A stretch of 64,000 nt of DNA from Hygrophila difformis (GCA_030278955.1 JAOANR010000003.1:34490054-34554053); one strand, 5' to 3'. Shown: positions 11,570 through 22,898, counted from the stretch's first letter. Notes: generated by a model not told the origin, from the letters alone. Numbers and translations: made by a program.

Positions 11570-11603
11570 CTCACATTTAGAGTCTTATTACTCTAAATGT
11601 GAG
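11570..11603 (-). repeat. Junction-like stem-loop, copy 2
   Basis: A perfect 14-bp stem, CTCACATTTAGAGT (11570-11583) with ACTCTAAATGTGAG (11590-11603), encloses a 6-nt loop. It is preceded by ATCAACATC, as in the other copies. Confidence 0.85.
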
Positions 11604-12376
11604 TTAATTGATTAATACCCAATTTATTTAATATAGTATGCACAAGAGCTTTATATATATATAAATATATATGTGTATATATAATTTTGACTTGCAGAAA
11701 TTTAGGTTGGATTAATTCCGTGCTTGCGAAAATTATTCCGGATTTTAAATTTCTTTGAATTCCGGATATAATCTTCGGTCAATTACAGAACTAATCCAAC
11801 CGGGAACCTGTTTAGATGCTCAGACGGAACAGGGGCGACGGAAAGTGAGATAGTGGCTGTGGCTTGTCCGATGGTGGTGAGCAAATGGCAGTCCGGATGT
11901 GATGGAGATGACAAACACGTGAGTCTCACGTGTTTTGCAATTTACAATTGCGAATTAGTGTAGCTCCACTGCTACACTTCTCCATTTTTCTTTGATTTTT
12001 CGTTTAATTAACCTAGATGTAACACCCCGGTTTTTGGTCACCCAGGTCGGGATGTCACCGCCACATCTCCCTAGTAAGACACGGTTTCTCCGAGCTTACT
12101 AAAGAGATGCAAGGCTAGGTATTGCAGTATTTAAAACATTTAAAGCATTCAAAATAGCCCATACAATATAATTCGAAAATAATAATAGCATAGCGCAGCG
12201 GAAATATTTAGTTTAGTACAGTATCGCAGCGGAAAATTTAAAAAGAGCCGACATGGCCAAAACACGGGTTAAACAGGCCCGTTCATAATATAGTCTAAGT
12301 ACGAAATTTAAAAGCAAAATAACAATTCCCAAATCCCATGCATGATTCGTGCTCATACAGGCTCATTCCACATATT

Positions 12377-12422
12377 CTGTAAAGAAAGGAATAAAAATGG
12401 TTTTGGTCAGCAAAATTGCTGA
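12377..12422 (-). promoter_or_regulatory. Conserved LTR stem-loop plus acceptor-like signal
   Basis: Plus-strand arms are TCAGCA (12407-12412) and TGCTGA (12417-12422). In element sense CTGAC is followed by a pyrimidine tract and CAG, seen as plus-strand CTG at 12377-12379, 30 nt from the branch-like A. It lies 389 bp from the LTR 3' end. Confidence 0.55.
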
Positions 12423-12782
12423 GTAAGTTAACACATGCATGATCGTAGGGTTTAAAAGCCATAAATTTAATAATTTAACAAAAGCATGATAATATCATAA
12501 TATTTAGTTTCATCTAATCCATATCCAATAGCATAATTTATCTCAGGCTCTATTTAATAACACATATCACATGGTTCAAGATAATAGCCATAATTTAAAT
12601 AAAGCATTTAAATAATTTTAACTTGACAACAATATCATTTAATTTAGTTTAATTTAATTTAGAATCCCCATTACATTCCCGATTTGGTATTTCAAAGTTT
12701 CACGATAAAAATCGCGATGTCAACAAGTTTAGCCGGTAGCCCGGCGGCCGCAACCGTATCAGCCATACCCAGTACCACTCCG

Positions 12783-12826
12783 GAGCCTCGGGAAACCCAT
12801 ACGGATATTCACGAGAGTGTAGGCTC
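12783..12826 (-). promoter_or_regulatory. CCGGAG-type stem-loop
   Basis: The inner stem is CTCG.GAA with TTC.CGAG (12787-12815) around the loop ACCCATACGGATA-like core. The outer arms are GAGCCT (12783-12788) and AGGCTC (12821-12826). The block recurs at 50122-50151, 58896-58926 and, inverted, at 27284-27312 with different but still complementary arms. Confidence 0.6.
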
Positions 12827-14784
12827 TAAGTTTCGCCGTTTAGGCAATCCATATCTCAAATTTAGCGTGCGGGGTCACCATCGTCCATTACGGCACGAAG
12901 TGAATCGTTAGGGGGCACCCTGCAGAGCACTCACCCCTAATTTTAATCTATCAAGTTTGTAAGGGGATTTAATTTTTAAAATCTGCCTTCCATTGTATTC
13001 ATTTAGAAATAATATCTCAATTCGTTTCAACCCTAAAGGTTAATTCCATGTTTCAACAAGATTTCAAGATTTCGTTTCGGTAAATCACAGTTTACTCCAA
13101 AATTCGTCTAAAATCCGATTTTAATTCCAAAAATTCCAAAATTTCATATCTGACTCGGAAACATCAAGATCTACAACTTTCGTGTTTTAACTTTTTCAAT
13201 CCGAGATACCTAAGTAGGTCAAAATCGCCAATCTTCACATAAGAAGAAATCTTTCCGAGTTTAATATGTCACAGTTTAAAGATTTCAAATTCTACCATAT
13301 CAATTCAACTCCAAATTTAATGAAATTTGACAGGGATCATCTTAAGACATTTATCAACAACTTTCATGTTCGGCCAAAGATCTAAAACAGCCTAGATCCT
13401 ATGTCAAAAATGTGATCAAGATCATTCCTAAGTTCTGTCCAAGATTTCGAGATCTAGAATCAAACAGTTCGGTTTCAACGGGTTTTCACATATCAAATCA
13501 ACTCCAAAAATTCCCAAATTTTTACAGTAGCTAGGTCTAAGTCTTAGGAACGTTTTTCGTGTTTTAAGTTTTTCCGTTTGAGTTCGTTTTAAGGGTCGGA
13601 AAAATTCACCAAATCTGTTGCGTCGGTAGAAACACAAAAGTGGACAGATTTATGGTTCTTGTTGAATCTTTTAGGTTTCGAATGTTTTAAAATCTCCCAA
13701 AACCATGTAAGGTTAACTTACAGTGTCTATGAACATCGGGATGTCTAGTTCGGAGGCGTGGCTTCCAGATCACCGTTTCTCCTCTCCGTTCGTCGGGTTC
13801 TACGATCTAGATCCAATACGGGGTGTAGAAAGAAAAAGGAGATGATTAGGATTCGTTTTCGAATCGTTTATTGACTAGAGATTGGATCGAGACTTACCAC
13901 GACTATGGAGATCTGTAGGGAAACTCGTCCAACAGCGTTCGTCTTGGTTTCGTGCCTTCGACGACTCCGGATTTAGGGTTTCGAATGTATAGAATGTTAT
14001 AGGGTTTTGTAAACTTGTTTGGGGCTCCCAAGGGGCTTATTTATAGAATTCTTAATCCCTAGGGCGTCCACAACCGACCTAAAGGTCTGGAGTCAAGAGA
14101 TGTTCAACCGAAAGTCGAAAAATCCGCGTTCGGGCGAGAGATTCACGCAACAAACGAATCTGTGGGGTGGCGCGGTCGTGGCGCGCTGAAGCCACTTCAC
14201 CGCGCGGCCACCGCGCCGACTTCGCCTGGACTTCGGTCCTGGCGGGTCGTGCGATCCGTCGTGCTTTTCCGCCTCTCTTTCGGGTTTCTATCCCTCTATG
14301 CTCCCGAATTCCGATTTCCGGGGTATCTTCGGGTTCATACTTTCTCTCTAAATTTTCGCTCGAGTCTAATTGGATGTTTTGGACTCGAATACTCGAGTTC
14401 ATTAGTGTCGGGTTTTGGTGTACCATTTATCCATCCTTTTGTTTAATTAAATTCCTTTAATTCCTTTTTAAGTAAAAATCTCATTTCTCATTTCCTTATC
14501 TTTATTTATTTCTTTTATTTGCTGGATTTGTTTATTTATTTATAGTATTTATTTTATTTATTATTTATTTATTTAATTATTGTTTTACTTTATGTTGGAA
14601 AATTCTCGGGTATTACACTAGATCTTGCAATTGGAGAAGTGTAATTAAACGAAAAATCAAATTAGTGTAGCCCCAATGCTACACTTCCACATTTAACTCC
14701 TTATACCAATTTTTGCGGCTCCATGATTCCTGCAAGCAACAATACCCAATTGGTTAGGTCTTCCCCTCAAATCAACATCCTCAT

Positions 14785-14808
14785 ATTTAGAGTCTTAGTA
14801 CTCTAAAT
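14785..14808 (-). repeat. Junction-like stem-loop, copy 3
   Basis: ATTTAGAGT (14785-14793) pairs with ACTCTAAAT (14800-14808). The flank ATCAACATCCTCA matches the other copies. It lies just inside the interior near the primer-site end. Confidence 0.75.
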
Positions 14809-14920
14809 GTTTAATTGCTTTGAGGGTACTTCTCTGTTCTGAAATAAATACACTAAACTAACACCATACTAACTATGAGTAATCAGGAGTGTAATTCTCT
14901 TAATAAACAACGCTGCATCC

Positions 14921-14938
14921 TCCCCGGCAACGGCGCCA
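14921..14938 (-). promoter_or_regulatory. Primer binding site, tRNA-Asp type
   Basis: On the minus strand the bases directly after the LTR read TGGCGCCGTTGCCGGGGA. This is complementary to the 3' end of plant tRNA-Asp including its CCA. It fixes the element orientation as minus. Confidence 0.9.
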
Positions 14939-17900
14939 TGAAACTTTTGACAAATTTCGTAACACGAGTATTTTCTAAAATATCCCAGGTTAAATTTATT
15001 AAATGGAAAGAATTATGATTCATGGGAAGGGGTTTAAGGATATATTTCTCTTTTTATTACTCATGAGGGGAAACTTTGAGTTCAAATGGCGTTATGGACC
15101 TCCCCGGCATGAAACTTTTGACAACTTTCACGGTGCAGCCGGGATGGGTAGTTCAATCTTTGTCCTTCAGTCTGTCACACTGAAGGTCCCCGGCAGTTTG
15201 CATCATGAAACTTATCATAGTTTCATGTCATGAATATTTCCTGAAAAATAATAATCTCGGTTTTCAATTTTATTTAATGAAACCAATTTATGAAGGCGGA
15301 GTTGGGATTAGGGATATATTTCTAGGTTGTCACGTTTTTATTTACTCGTGTTAAGAAACTGTGCCCCCGAAATCGCACGGAGTCAAAAATTGCAATATTT
15401 ATAGTAAGTACCGGATCGTTCACTGGAGGATGTGCGATGGAAGCAGGGCCCACGTCATTTACTAAGATTTTCCACTCGGTTACTCGATTCAAGTTTGTGT
15501 TATGACTATCAACTACTTGACAGAATTTAAACTAAGCTATGAAAGCAATTAAAATAAAGCAGGTAAAATTATTCTAGAAAGCGAATTAAATTTAATCTAA
15601 GAAAGCAATAAAATTAATCTAAGAAAGCGATTAAGATTATTCTAAGAAAGCAGATTTAAAATGAGACAGAAGGGACAGGAAGAAAATAATAAAGATTGAA
15701 CAAGACTCAGATGAAACACAGTTAAACTTCCATTTTTATACACAGATCTTTGTTTGGGATAATTCTTCAGTTAGCTAATTCGCATGTTCTCTGTACCATG
15801 TTCCCTTTAACAGACAGGTACTTACAGTAAGAGTTCACATGCTCTTAAGGAAACATAATCTAAGATACCACAGACTCATAACTCCCTTCACAGGCCTTGC
15901 AAAGTTATATTATTTATCTGTGGTGGACAAGCAACACCTGACAAATCATTAGTTGAAGTGTCAAGTACCGCTATCATTCCCCCATGTCACACCCAAAGAT
16001 TCTAATCAAGCCTGAACTATCCCTTAACTCTCAGTCCTAGTAGCAGTTACGCAACTCTCAATACAACCGAGTGACCTCTAAAGAAAGCAGTTAAAAGAAA
16101 GCGGTAAAAGAAGCGGTAAAGAAAGCATTTAAAATCCTATCACTCGGAGGTTTTTGAAAGTCTGACCCTGGTAGTAAAAGAAAGCCCCCAGTCAGAATGA
16201 CTGGGTGTGGATCAAGAGTTCCCTATTCTCGGTGAACCGCTCATAGTGTTCACTTCCCGTCGGGTGGTTATGAGATACAAACTAATGAAACGAACTAATA
16301 AATTAGTTCATTACGGATGCACTCACTCAGGACTCAAAAATAGGCATTGGCAGAGGAGGATAGCAGTTGAAAGGAACTCAACCCTATCTTAGAAAATAAC
16401 CAAGGCCTATGCATTGTTCCTCTAGAATTATCTATCACACCGTATTTGAATCCAAGTGGACCCCATCTCAGTGTGATATTTAATACCAGATTTCCAACAC
16501 ACAGCAATTTTGGAAAATATTTGATATTTGAAAATCATTCCCTAAACAGGTACTAGACTCTCAATTAAAACACAGACCCTTTCAGTCTAGGTGAGACCTA
16601 CTCGTTGAATCTGCTTCTAATTTCCCAAAATCAACCCCCAGTCGGATATGAATTAGTCATAACTGTGGAATTTATCCCTTACTTAGATCCGGATTTTATA
16701 AATGAATTTTTGTTGGAAATTTATTGTGAGACATCTGATTTAAATCACGACTTCTATGTCCAAGGGAATGATCCCAAAATAATTATGACCACAATATTTA
16801 CATAATATTATCATGCATAAATTTATAAAGAAGTGTAAAATTAAATAACCCAAAATATAAGGCGGGTTTAGACAGAATGTGAAACACAGAGGTGAAATAG
16901 CCGGAGATGAGAAGAATTTATTTTGGCTAAAAAGATGACAAAAATAATCAGGATAATCCGAACTGCAAACATCTGCTATCCAGGTCCTGACTATTCTAGG
17001 TGGAACGGTTTTAGATAGTGGAATTCCCTAAATGACAGTTGCCACCGTCATCTTAGACTCCACTATCTGTGAATTTGGATAAAAACCCACATGTTCTATC
17101 ACTGCAATAATTATTAGATGACATTGGCAAATATCATCTAACATTACTACAGCTCCAGATTCGGGTTTGAAATTAAAATAAAGAAAAGAAAACTGTATCC
17201 GGATAGGAGTCAGCTGAGCAGCTATTATAATCCCGGATGGACGAACCGCCAAGGCTTCCACCGGCCACTATCCAGACCATGCAAAATAACATCTAATAAT
17301 TAATATACAGACCACGAGCTAGTTTATCCGTGTGGGAATACCCGCCAACATTAGTCTGTTATATCTCTTACTAGTTGTTTCACACAACACGGGTAAAGAC
17401 AAAATAAATAAAATTAAATATTTTTGGTCCATCTTGTATGAGAGACATTGGTTTCTCATGCAAGGGTATGGAATTAAATCCATAATTACTCTTTATGTCT
17501 AAATAATCACTCATTCCATAATTAATTAATTAATTACAGTCCGGATTATATACTTAGATCATTAGAGTTTAATTTTTATTTTATTTTGTAGAAAAGTCTT
17601 TTAATGGAAAATTGAACAAAGTTCTTTATATCAAATTAATCATGGGTTGAGATCATTGGATTTCAACCTCAAAATATTAATATAAAGGTTCAATTAATTA
17701 AATGAGGAAAATGGAGAAATGGAAAATTAATCAAGTGAAGGATTTTTAATATTTTTATCATGTTTTTGGATTTTTAAAACGAATTTAATAAAAATAACAA
17801 TATTTTTGTGTTTTTCAATAACAGCTTATTATTTATACAAATTTGCATATATCTGTCAAGTTCAACTGCTTTCTTATTTAAATAAGACCGGAATGCGATC

Positions 17901-17960
17901 AAATGTCCGTATTAGACACGGAAATAGATTGAAAATAATGGTCAATTTTGGCCATTATCA
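14939..17960 (-). repeat. 5' LTR (right copy) of the LARD-like element
   Basis: The 3022-bp LTR is nearly identical to the left copy apart from the 2775-bp segment missing between 17726 and 17732. Differences are scattered single bases, for example at 15729 and 16205, indicating a modest age. It ends GGCCATTATCA next to target duplication GCTGC. Confidence 0.9.
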
Positions 17961-18477
17961 GCTGCCTTACTACGGGACCATCCATCCTTTTCCAAGTAGT
18001 ACTGTCTCCATTATGCCCTCATCATTGTCCTCAACGCTGCCTCCTCAGCACACGCCTCGCCCTCCTTGCTCGAGTACTAATACTGTCTCCATTATGTCCT
18101 TATTGTTTCCTCCTCATCGTTATGGGAATATTATTCAACAACATGATGATTATGATGACTATGAGGACCACGACTATGATGATGATGATGATGATTACGA
18201 GTATGTTGATGATGGTGATGATGATGATCTGTTTGTATCCACAGAATTGGTATTGAAACACATTCAAACCAGAATCTGCACCACTGAAACTGATGATGAT
18301 GATGGGGATGAGAACGGCAGTAGCATATGCATGGTCTGTCAGGATGCATTGAATCAAAAAGATGCCACAATTGAAATTCTGCCCTGCACCCATGAGTATC
18401 ATGTTCCTTGCCTTGTACAGTGGCTGCAACGCAAAAATTCTTGCCCTCTTTGTAGAGCTATAGCTTTAGTTCATTAG
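17961..18477 (+). pseudogene. RING-H2 finger E3 ligase gene, 3' part
   Basis: The open frame from the LTR border to TAG at 18475-18477 ends in a canonical RING-H2 finger at about 18328-18453. Spacing is C-x2-C-x15-C-x1-H-x2-H-x2-C-x10-C-x2-C, with CMVC, PCTHEYH and CPLC visible. An Asp/Tyr-rich acidic stretch (about 18140-18230) and a Ser/Pro-rich repeat precede it, a common layout for plant RING-H2 ubiquitin ligases. The RING binds two zinc ions and recruits an E2 in that family. Here the 5' part is separated by a 14-kb element, and the upstream exon piece at 778 is out of frame. The only in-frame start for the open frame lies in LTR sequence and is not an ATG. It is best treated as a broken gene, though transcription from the LTR is possible. 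Confidence 0.75.
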
Positions 18478-18860
18478 TTCATCACCCTTTCCTTTCTTCG
18501 AAAGACTCCTTCTTTGGATTGATTGAACAACATCTCTGCTGTGATCTGAATCAACCAACTGTTGTTCCCACAAATGCCCGAATCCTGTCTTATTGATACA
18601 AATTCAATAATTTTTGTCTTTTTAATGTAATGCTTGCTCACTCATAGACTTATTAATTGTCGTGGATCAAGCGATGCTTGTTGTCGAAATCTTTTCTTGC
18701 ACATCAGTACTTTATTGTGTTCACTGTTCAGTGCTGTGGTGAAATCTGATTTTATTGCATGAATCCATTTGTTGAATATTCGTACTACATTTGATGATGG
18801 GTGACACAGGCATTCATTCTTCAATCTTCATAGAGATATAATCAATTAGGACAAAATATA
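18478..18860. other. 3' flank of the RING gene
   Basis: AT-rich sequence downstream of the stop, probably the 3' UTR and terminator region of the RING gene. No other feature was recognised before the LTR fragment at 18861. Confidence 0.5.
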
Positions 18861-19240
18861 TGTAACACCCCGGTTTTTGGTCACCCAGGTCCGCATGTCA
18901 CCGCCACATCTCCCTAGCAAGACACGGTTTCTCCGGGCTTGCTAAAGAGATGCAGGGCTAGGTATTGCAGAATTTAAAACATTTAAAACATTTTAAAACC
19001 GCCCATACGATATAAGTTCGAAAGTAATATCATAATGCAGCGGAAAAACAATATCTAAGTATGAGTATTGCAGCGGAAAATGTAAATAGGGCCAACATGG
19101 CCAAAACACGGGTTAAACAGGCCCGTTTATTCAATAGTCTAATGCAAGAATTTAAAATATAAAAATTCCCAAAAGTTCCCCATGCATATACGTGCTCATG
19201 TTCATTCCACATACTCTGTAAGAAAAAAGGAAATAAATAG
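18861..19240 (-). mobile_element. Gypsy LTR fragment, truncated at 380 bp
   Basis: It starts TGTAACACCCCGGTTTTTGG, closely like the solo LTR at 12018, and breaks off at 19240 where a different LTR begins. The break falls just before the position where the conserved stem-loop would start. The acceptor-like CTG in CATACTCTG is retained. The other end of this LTR was not found. Confidence 0.8.
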
Positions 19241-19555
19241 TGTAACACCCCGAATTTGATAACCCAGGCCGGGATGCCACCGCCACACCTCCCAAGCAAG
19301 ACACGAGTTCATTCGAGCTCGCTTGAGAGATGCAAGGCTAAAGGTATTTCAAAAATAATTCAAAAACAAGCCCAAAGGATTTACTTTAAAATAACATAGT
19401 ATAATTCAAATAAGTCGCAGCGGAAAATTAAAATATGGGCCGACATGGCCAAAACGCAGTGGGTAATTTAAGTCTAACAAAATACAATATTCACAATTCC
19501 TAATTTAATTCCCGAGCCCCAATGTGCGTGCATGCTCATGCCATTCCTTCATACT

Positions 19556-19605
19556 CTGTAAAAGAAAAATAAAACAACGGGTTTTATCAGTATATAAAAT
19601 ACTGA
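19556..19605 (-). promoter_or_regulatory. Conserved LTR stem-loop plus acceptor-like signal
   Basis: A 7-bp stem, TCAGTAT (19587-19593) with ATACTGA (19599-19605), lies 346 bp from the LTR end. In element sense CTGAT is followed 31 nt later by CAG (plus CTG 19556-19558) after a T-rich tract. Confidence 0.6.
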
Positions 19606-19895
19606 GTAAGTTAATTCTTAACATAACAATAATGGGTTTTAAAAATGTAATTAATAAAAATTCTCTTTTTTTTTACTCATGCACATTTTATAGTATAAAA
19701 ATGTATTTTGTCAACATTAATAATAAGAATTTAACTGCATGATTCTAAACGTAAAGAGACGTACACAAATACTAAGGATATAAATTTTAGAAATTAGCAT
19801 AAAGGAATTTATTATAAGTCAAAGGGTTTCATAATTCATGGGATAGATTATATGTTCTCGCATAGCTAATATTTCATTCTTCTACTTTTGTTTTC

Positions 19896-20027
19896 ACTTG
19901 GGCACTTATGTCCACAAGTCTTACAAATCACCATTCGCTAGGGCTCTTATGTCCACAAGCCTCATGGTCGATATTTCACTAGGGCTCTTATGTCCTCTAG
20001 TCGTACGCTTGGGCTCTTATGTCCACA
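19896..20027 (-). repeat. Hairpin array with core GGGCNCTTATGTCC
   Basis: Units have co-varying arms around a constant core: ACTTG/CAAGT (19896-19918), GCTAG/CAAGC with one mismatch (19937-19960) and ACTAG/CTAGT (19978-20001). A fourth unit is cut at 20027. The same core, inverted, appears at 27367-27390 and 27440-27463. Confidence 0.75.
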
Positions 20028-20195
20028 TGTAACACCTGAGAAATTTAATTCACGTTCAAAAGAATGGAATAAATTTCTTGTGGAAGACGTTTATCCTTAA
20101 GGAAAGTAGATGGAAATACCCCAACATTAAATTGAGCCCAAAAGAAAGCGAGGGCGCAACTTCGGGGACGAAGTTGATTCTTAAGGGGGGTAGAC
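20028..20195 (+). mobile_element. Internal 3' tail and polypurine tract before an LTR
   Basis: It begins with an LTR-like TGTAACACCTGAG and ends with ACTTCGGGGACGAAGT (a short hairpin), TTAAGGGGGG and TAGAC just before the LTR at 20196. The same tail occurs at 32194-32228 and, inverted, at 52545-52580. It therefore looks like the 3' end of a Gypsy interior whose upstream part is missing. Confidence 0.65.
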
Positions 20196-22226
20196 TGTAA
20201 TACCCGGGGTTTTTACAACGCCCAAAGAAACGAAATAAAATTTATTTCCGAGAAGAAAATAATTTATTACAATAAATTATTGCTCGGAAATGGCGTGACC
20301 GATAAATTCAAAGAATTCGAACCCAAATTTTGGTCAAGTCGAAATGGGATGAAAGAGGGAAAGGAAGCCCGAAGATATTGCATGGATTAATCCCAAAAGA
20401 ATTGGAATTAAATTCAAGAAGGAAAAGAATTTTAATTCCAAGAACCCGTGAAGTCGGAAATAATTTAATTAGATAAATTATTGCACGGGAGCCACAGGAC
20501 GACGAATTCAAGCCGACGGATTCGAACTCGACGAATTCTTGATTTCAAATATGAAATTCATTGGAGTCAAAATAAAATTCAGAAAGGAATCGTAACCCCA
20601 GAAATGACCCGAAAAGTCGAACCGAAAACGTAGGGGATAGAAACCCGATCGAGAAAAGGAGGAAAGACCCGACGGAGCAAGCGAACCGCCGAACCGGCCG
20701 GTCCGACCGGCCCGCGCCCGCCGTGCGCCGCCGCGCGGCCACCGCGCGGACGGAGACATCGCGACTCCAGGCTGGTCGCGCGTGCTCCGCGCGGGCAAAA
20801 GCTTAGGTGCGCGTCACCAGCGCGCCAGAGGTGCTGAAGGTGTAAACTTTCCTTCCATGGCAATTTTCTTGCCAAAAATCCGACCTCAATCGGTGGCAAG
20901 TCGATCACAACAATTGGGAAGGGCATAAGAACAGATTTGGGCGCCCCCAACCCATAGTTTCAGAAAACAAAACCCTAAACACTCCCAAACTTCCTCTCCA
21001 AGTCAAAACCCCTCCGAATCGACTTTCCGGCGAGTATTCCGGCGACGGCAAGGCGAAAGGAACCAAGCCCTGCCCTCTAGATTCTTGGTAAGCTATTGTA
21101 CAAAGTTTTAGTTCGTCCATATATCTCAGAAACTCGGATTCTAACCCTTTTTCCTTACTACGATTTCACGTCGGAAAACGAACAAAAAGCGATCGGAGAA
21201 GTTGGCCGTTCGTCGTGACCCTAGGACGTCCGGAAACCCAATCCAGCGACCCTATTCTCTAACTAAGTAAGTTAAAACCTTACTCACAAATTTTCGTGGT
21301 TGTTTGTTGTTTAAATCTCGAGATATAGGCTAGTAACAAAAATCGGTTTTCAAAAACCCTATTTTCGTCCAATTTTAAAGACTCGCCAAAAACTCGACCT
21401 TCGGGAATTCAAACCGAAAACCTTTCAACATAAAAGTTGTTCCTAACACCTTTATCAATCTTGTGTCCAAATTTCAGCCGTTGACATTAAGTTTTGCTAT
21501 CCCAATTTTTGCCGTGAACTTTCTGTATCGAACCGAACAATTTAATTCTGTGACAGATTCCTTCATTCAACTTGATGCATGTTTTTCACCCATTTTTCGA
21601 ATGATTTAACTTTGCATTCCTAAACAAAAGTTGTAGATAATTGTGTCTAGATTATGCATATAAAATTTCACGGATTTTGGTGTTCATTCGATATGTCAAA
21701 CGTCCGAGTTTTCAAAACTGTTTTGAAATCGTTTTAAGGGCCATGAGTATGCAGTGAGTTGCACTCGATTTTTGAGTACCAAGAATTCATTATTTCCAAA
21801 TTCTTAAAACACAAAAGTTGTTCCTTAATGTGTCGTGTAGTTACTGTAAAAATTTCACTTCGATTGGTTTTGAAATGAATTTTTAATCGGCGTTGCACGA
21901 ACCTGTGACGAAAACAGTTTTCAAGACATAAATTAATCTTTGCAATAAACTCGAATTTCAACTCACTTCGGAACCTTATTTCCAAAAACTTAAAACATGA
22001 AAGTTGTTCGTGTGCGTGTTTTTGAATTACTGTAAAAATTTCAGAATTTTTGGAGAAAAGACGAATTTTTAATTAAGAAAGGCGTAAACTGCCTCGAATA
22101 GGATTTTTTCGAACTTGAGAAAACTCGAACTATGAAAACGCGATATCGATCATTTGATAACATTGAAATACGAACTTTCGAAAAATCCCGTTCACTATGC
22201 TGAGCCGATCTTCATACAAATTATTT

Positions 22227-22589
22227 GGACTGCCTCGTTAGTGGTCCTACTATCTTTTGAGACTGCCTCGTTAGTGGTCTCCCTTATTTGGACTGCCTCG
22301 TTAGTGGTCCTACGATTATTGAGACTGCCTCGTTAGTGGTCTCCTTACTATGCCAAAACGGCAGTTGTGCACATGGCCTGCCAAATCGGCAGTGGGAAAT
22401 ACACGGCCTGCCCGAGTGGTAGTGAAACCGTTTGAAAGGCCTGTCAAATGACAGTTGATATACATGCCTGTCAAATTGACGGTAGATACACATGGCTAGC
22501 CAAAACGGCAGTCAATACTGATATGGCTGCGGCCGCCGGTTCATCGGCTAACTGATTGTGATTTTTGAGATTGCCTCGTTAGTGATCTC
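22227..22589 (+). repeat. Two interleaved hairpin arrays with co-varying stems
   Basis: Five units share the invariant loop TGCCTCGTTAGTG. Arms are GGAC/GTCC (22227-22247, 22290-22310), GAGAC/GTCTC (22259-22281, 22321-22343) and GAGAT/ATCTC (22567-22589). Between them lie shorter units with an A-rich loop: CTGCC/GGCAG (22378-22392), CTGCC/GGTAG (22408-22422), CTGTC/GACAG (22441-22454), CTGTC/GACGG (22468-22482), and GCC/GGC types at 22351-22363 and about 22497-22511. The array ends about 40 bp before the TATA-like box. Confidence 0.9.
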
Positions 22590-22898
22590 TCTTGTGTGGT
22601 GTCCTCTTCTTAGTTTACGGGATGAAATATAAAAGACTTGTGTGAGTGTTTATTTACGCTTAAATCGTATTTACTATGTTTTTAAATTATATATTCAAAT
22701 TACGCAGTCTGAAATTATGTTTTAAATTATGCTTTTAAATTAAGTCCTTAAATTATGTATTATCGTCTTGAATAAATTAATCATGCTTTTCCGCTGCAAG
22801 TAAACTATGAATTTTAAATTAATTTCGTAACGCATGAAAAGTGTAATTTCAATTAAACACATGTAACCCCTTAAATTGTTAGTTAGGGATTAACTTAC

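Larger units (their letters stand above)
9624..12017 (-). other. Non-coding interior of the LARD-like element, part 1
   Basis: This is about 2.4 kb of AT-rich sequence without a recognisable retroelement protein in any frame. Its 9624 end, read on the minus strand, gives a short purine-rich run (GTGAGGATGT) directly before the LTR start TGATAATGG, so this is the polypurine-tract side. Two stem-loops at 11052-11082 and 11570-11603 repeat that junction sequence. The interior resumes at 14623-14938. Confidence 0.7.
12018..14617 (-). mobile_element. Solo LTR, Ty3/Gypsy type, nested in the LARD-like element
   Basis: The 2600-bp unit begins TGTAACACCCCGG and ends GGTATTACA. It is flanked by perfect duplications CTAGA (12013-12017 and 14618-14622). 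It has no internal coding region. It contains the leader stem-loop/acceptor-like signal at 12377-12422, a CCGGAG stem-loop at about 12783-12826 and a GC-rich island around 14160-14215. It inserted after the host element, in the same orientation. Confidence 0.92.
3822..17960 (-). mobile_element. Non-autonomous large LTR element (LARD-like)
   Basis: Perfect 5-bp target duplications GCTGC flank it (3817-3821 and 17961-17965). On the minus strand it begins TGATAATGGCC and ends AAAAGTTTCA, a TG...CA element. The LTRs are 14939-17960 (5' in element sense) and 3822-9623 (3'). A tRNA-Asp-type primer site abuts the 5' LTR at 14921-14938. The interior has no gag, protease, RT, RNase H or integrase in either strand, only stem-loops and a nested solo LTR. 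Very long LTRs with a non-coding interior fit the LARD class, mobilised in trans. The Asp primer site recalls Athila-type elements, but the autonomous partner is not visible here. Confidence 0.88.
19241..20027 (-). mobile_element. Second Gypsy LTR fragment
   Basis: It begins TGTAACACCCCGAATTTG and is the reverse-strand counterpart of the LTR type at 20196. It contains the conserved stem-loop (19587-19605) and four units of a hairpin array (19896-20027). It stops inside the fourth unit, where TGTAACACCTG begins new sequence. Confidence 0.8.

Noticed and set aside
18100..18429. Minus-strand ORFs with Ile/His runs opposite the RING gene
   Set aside because: They are mirror images of the Asp-codon repeats of the RING gene and have no domain.
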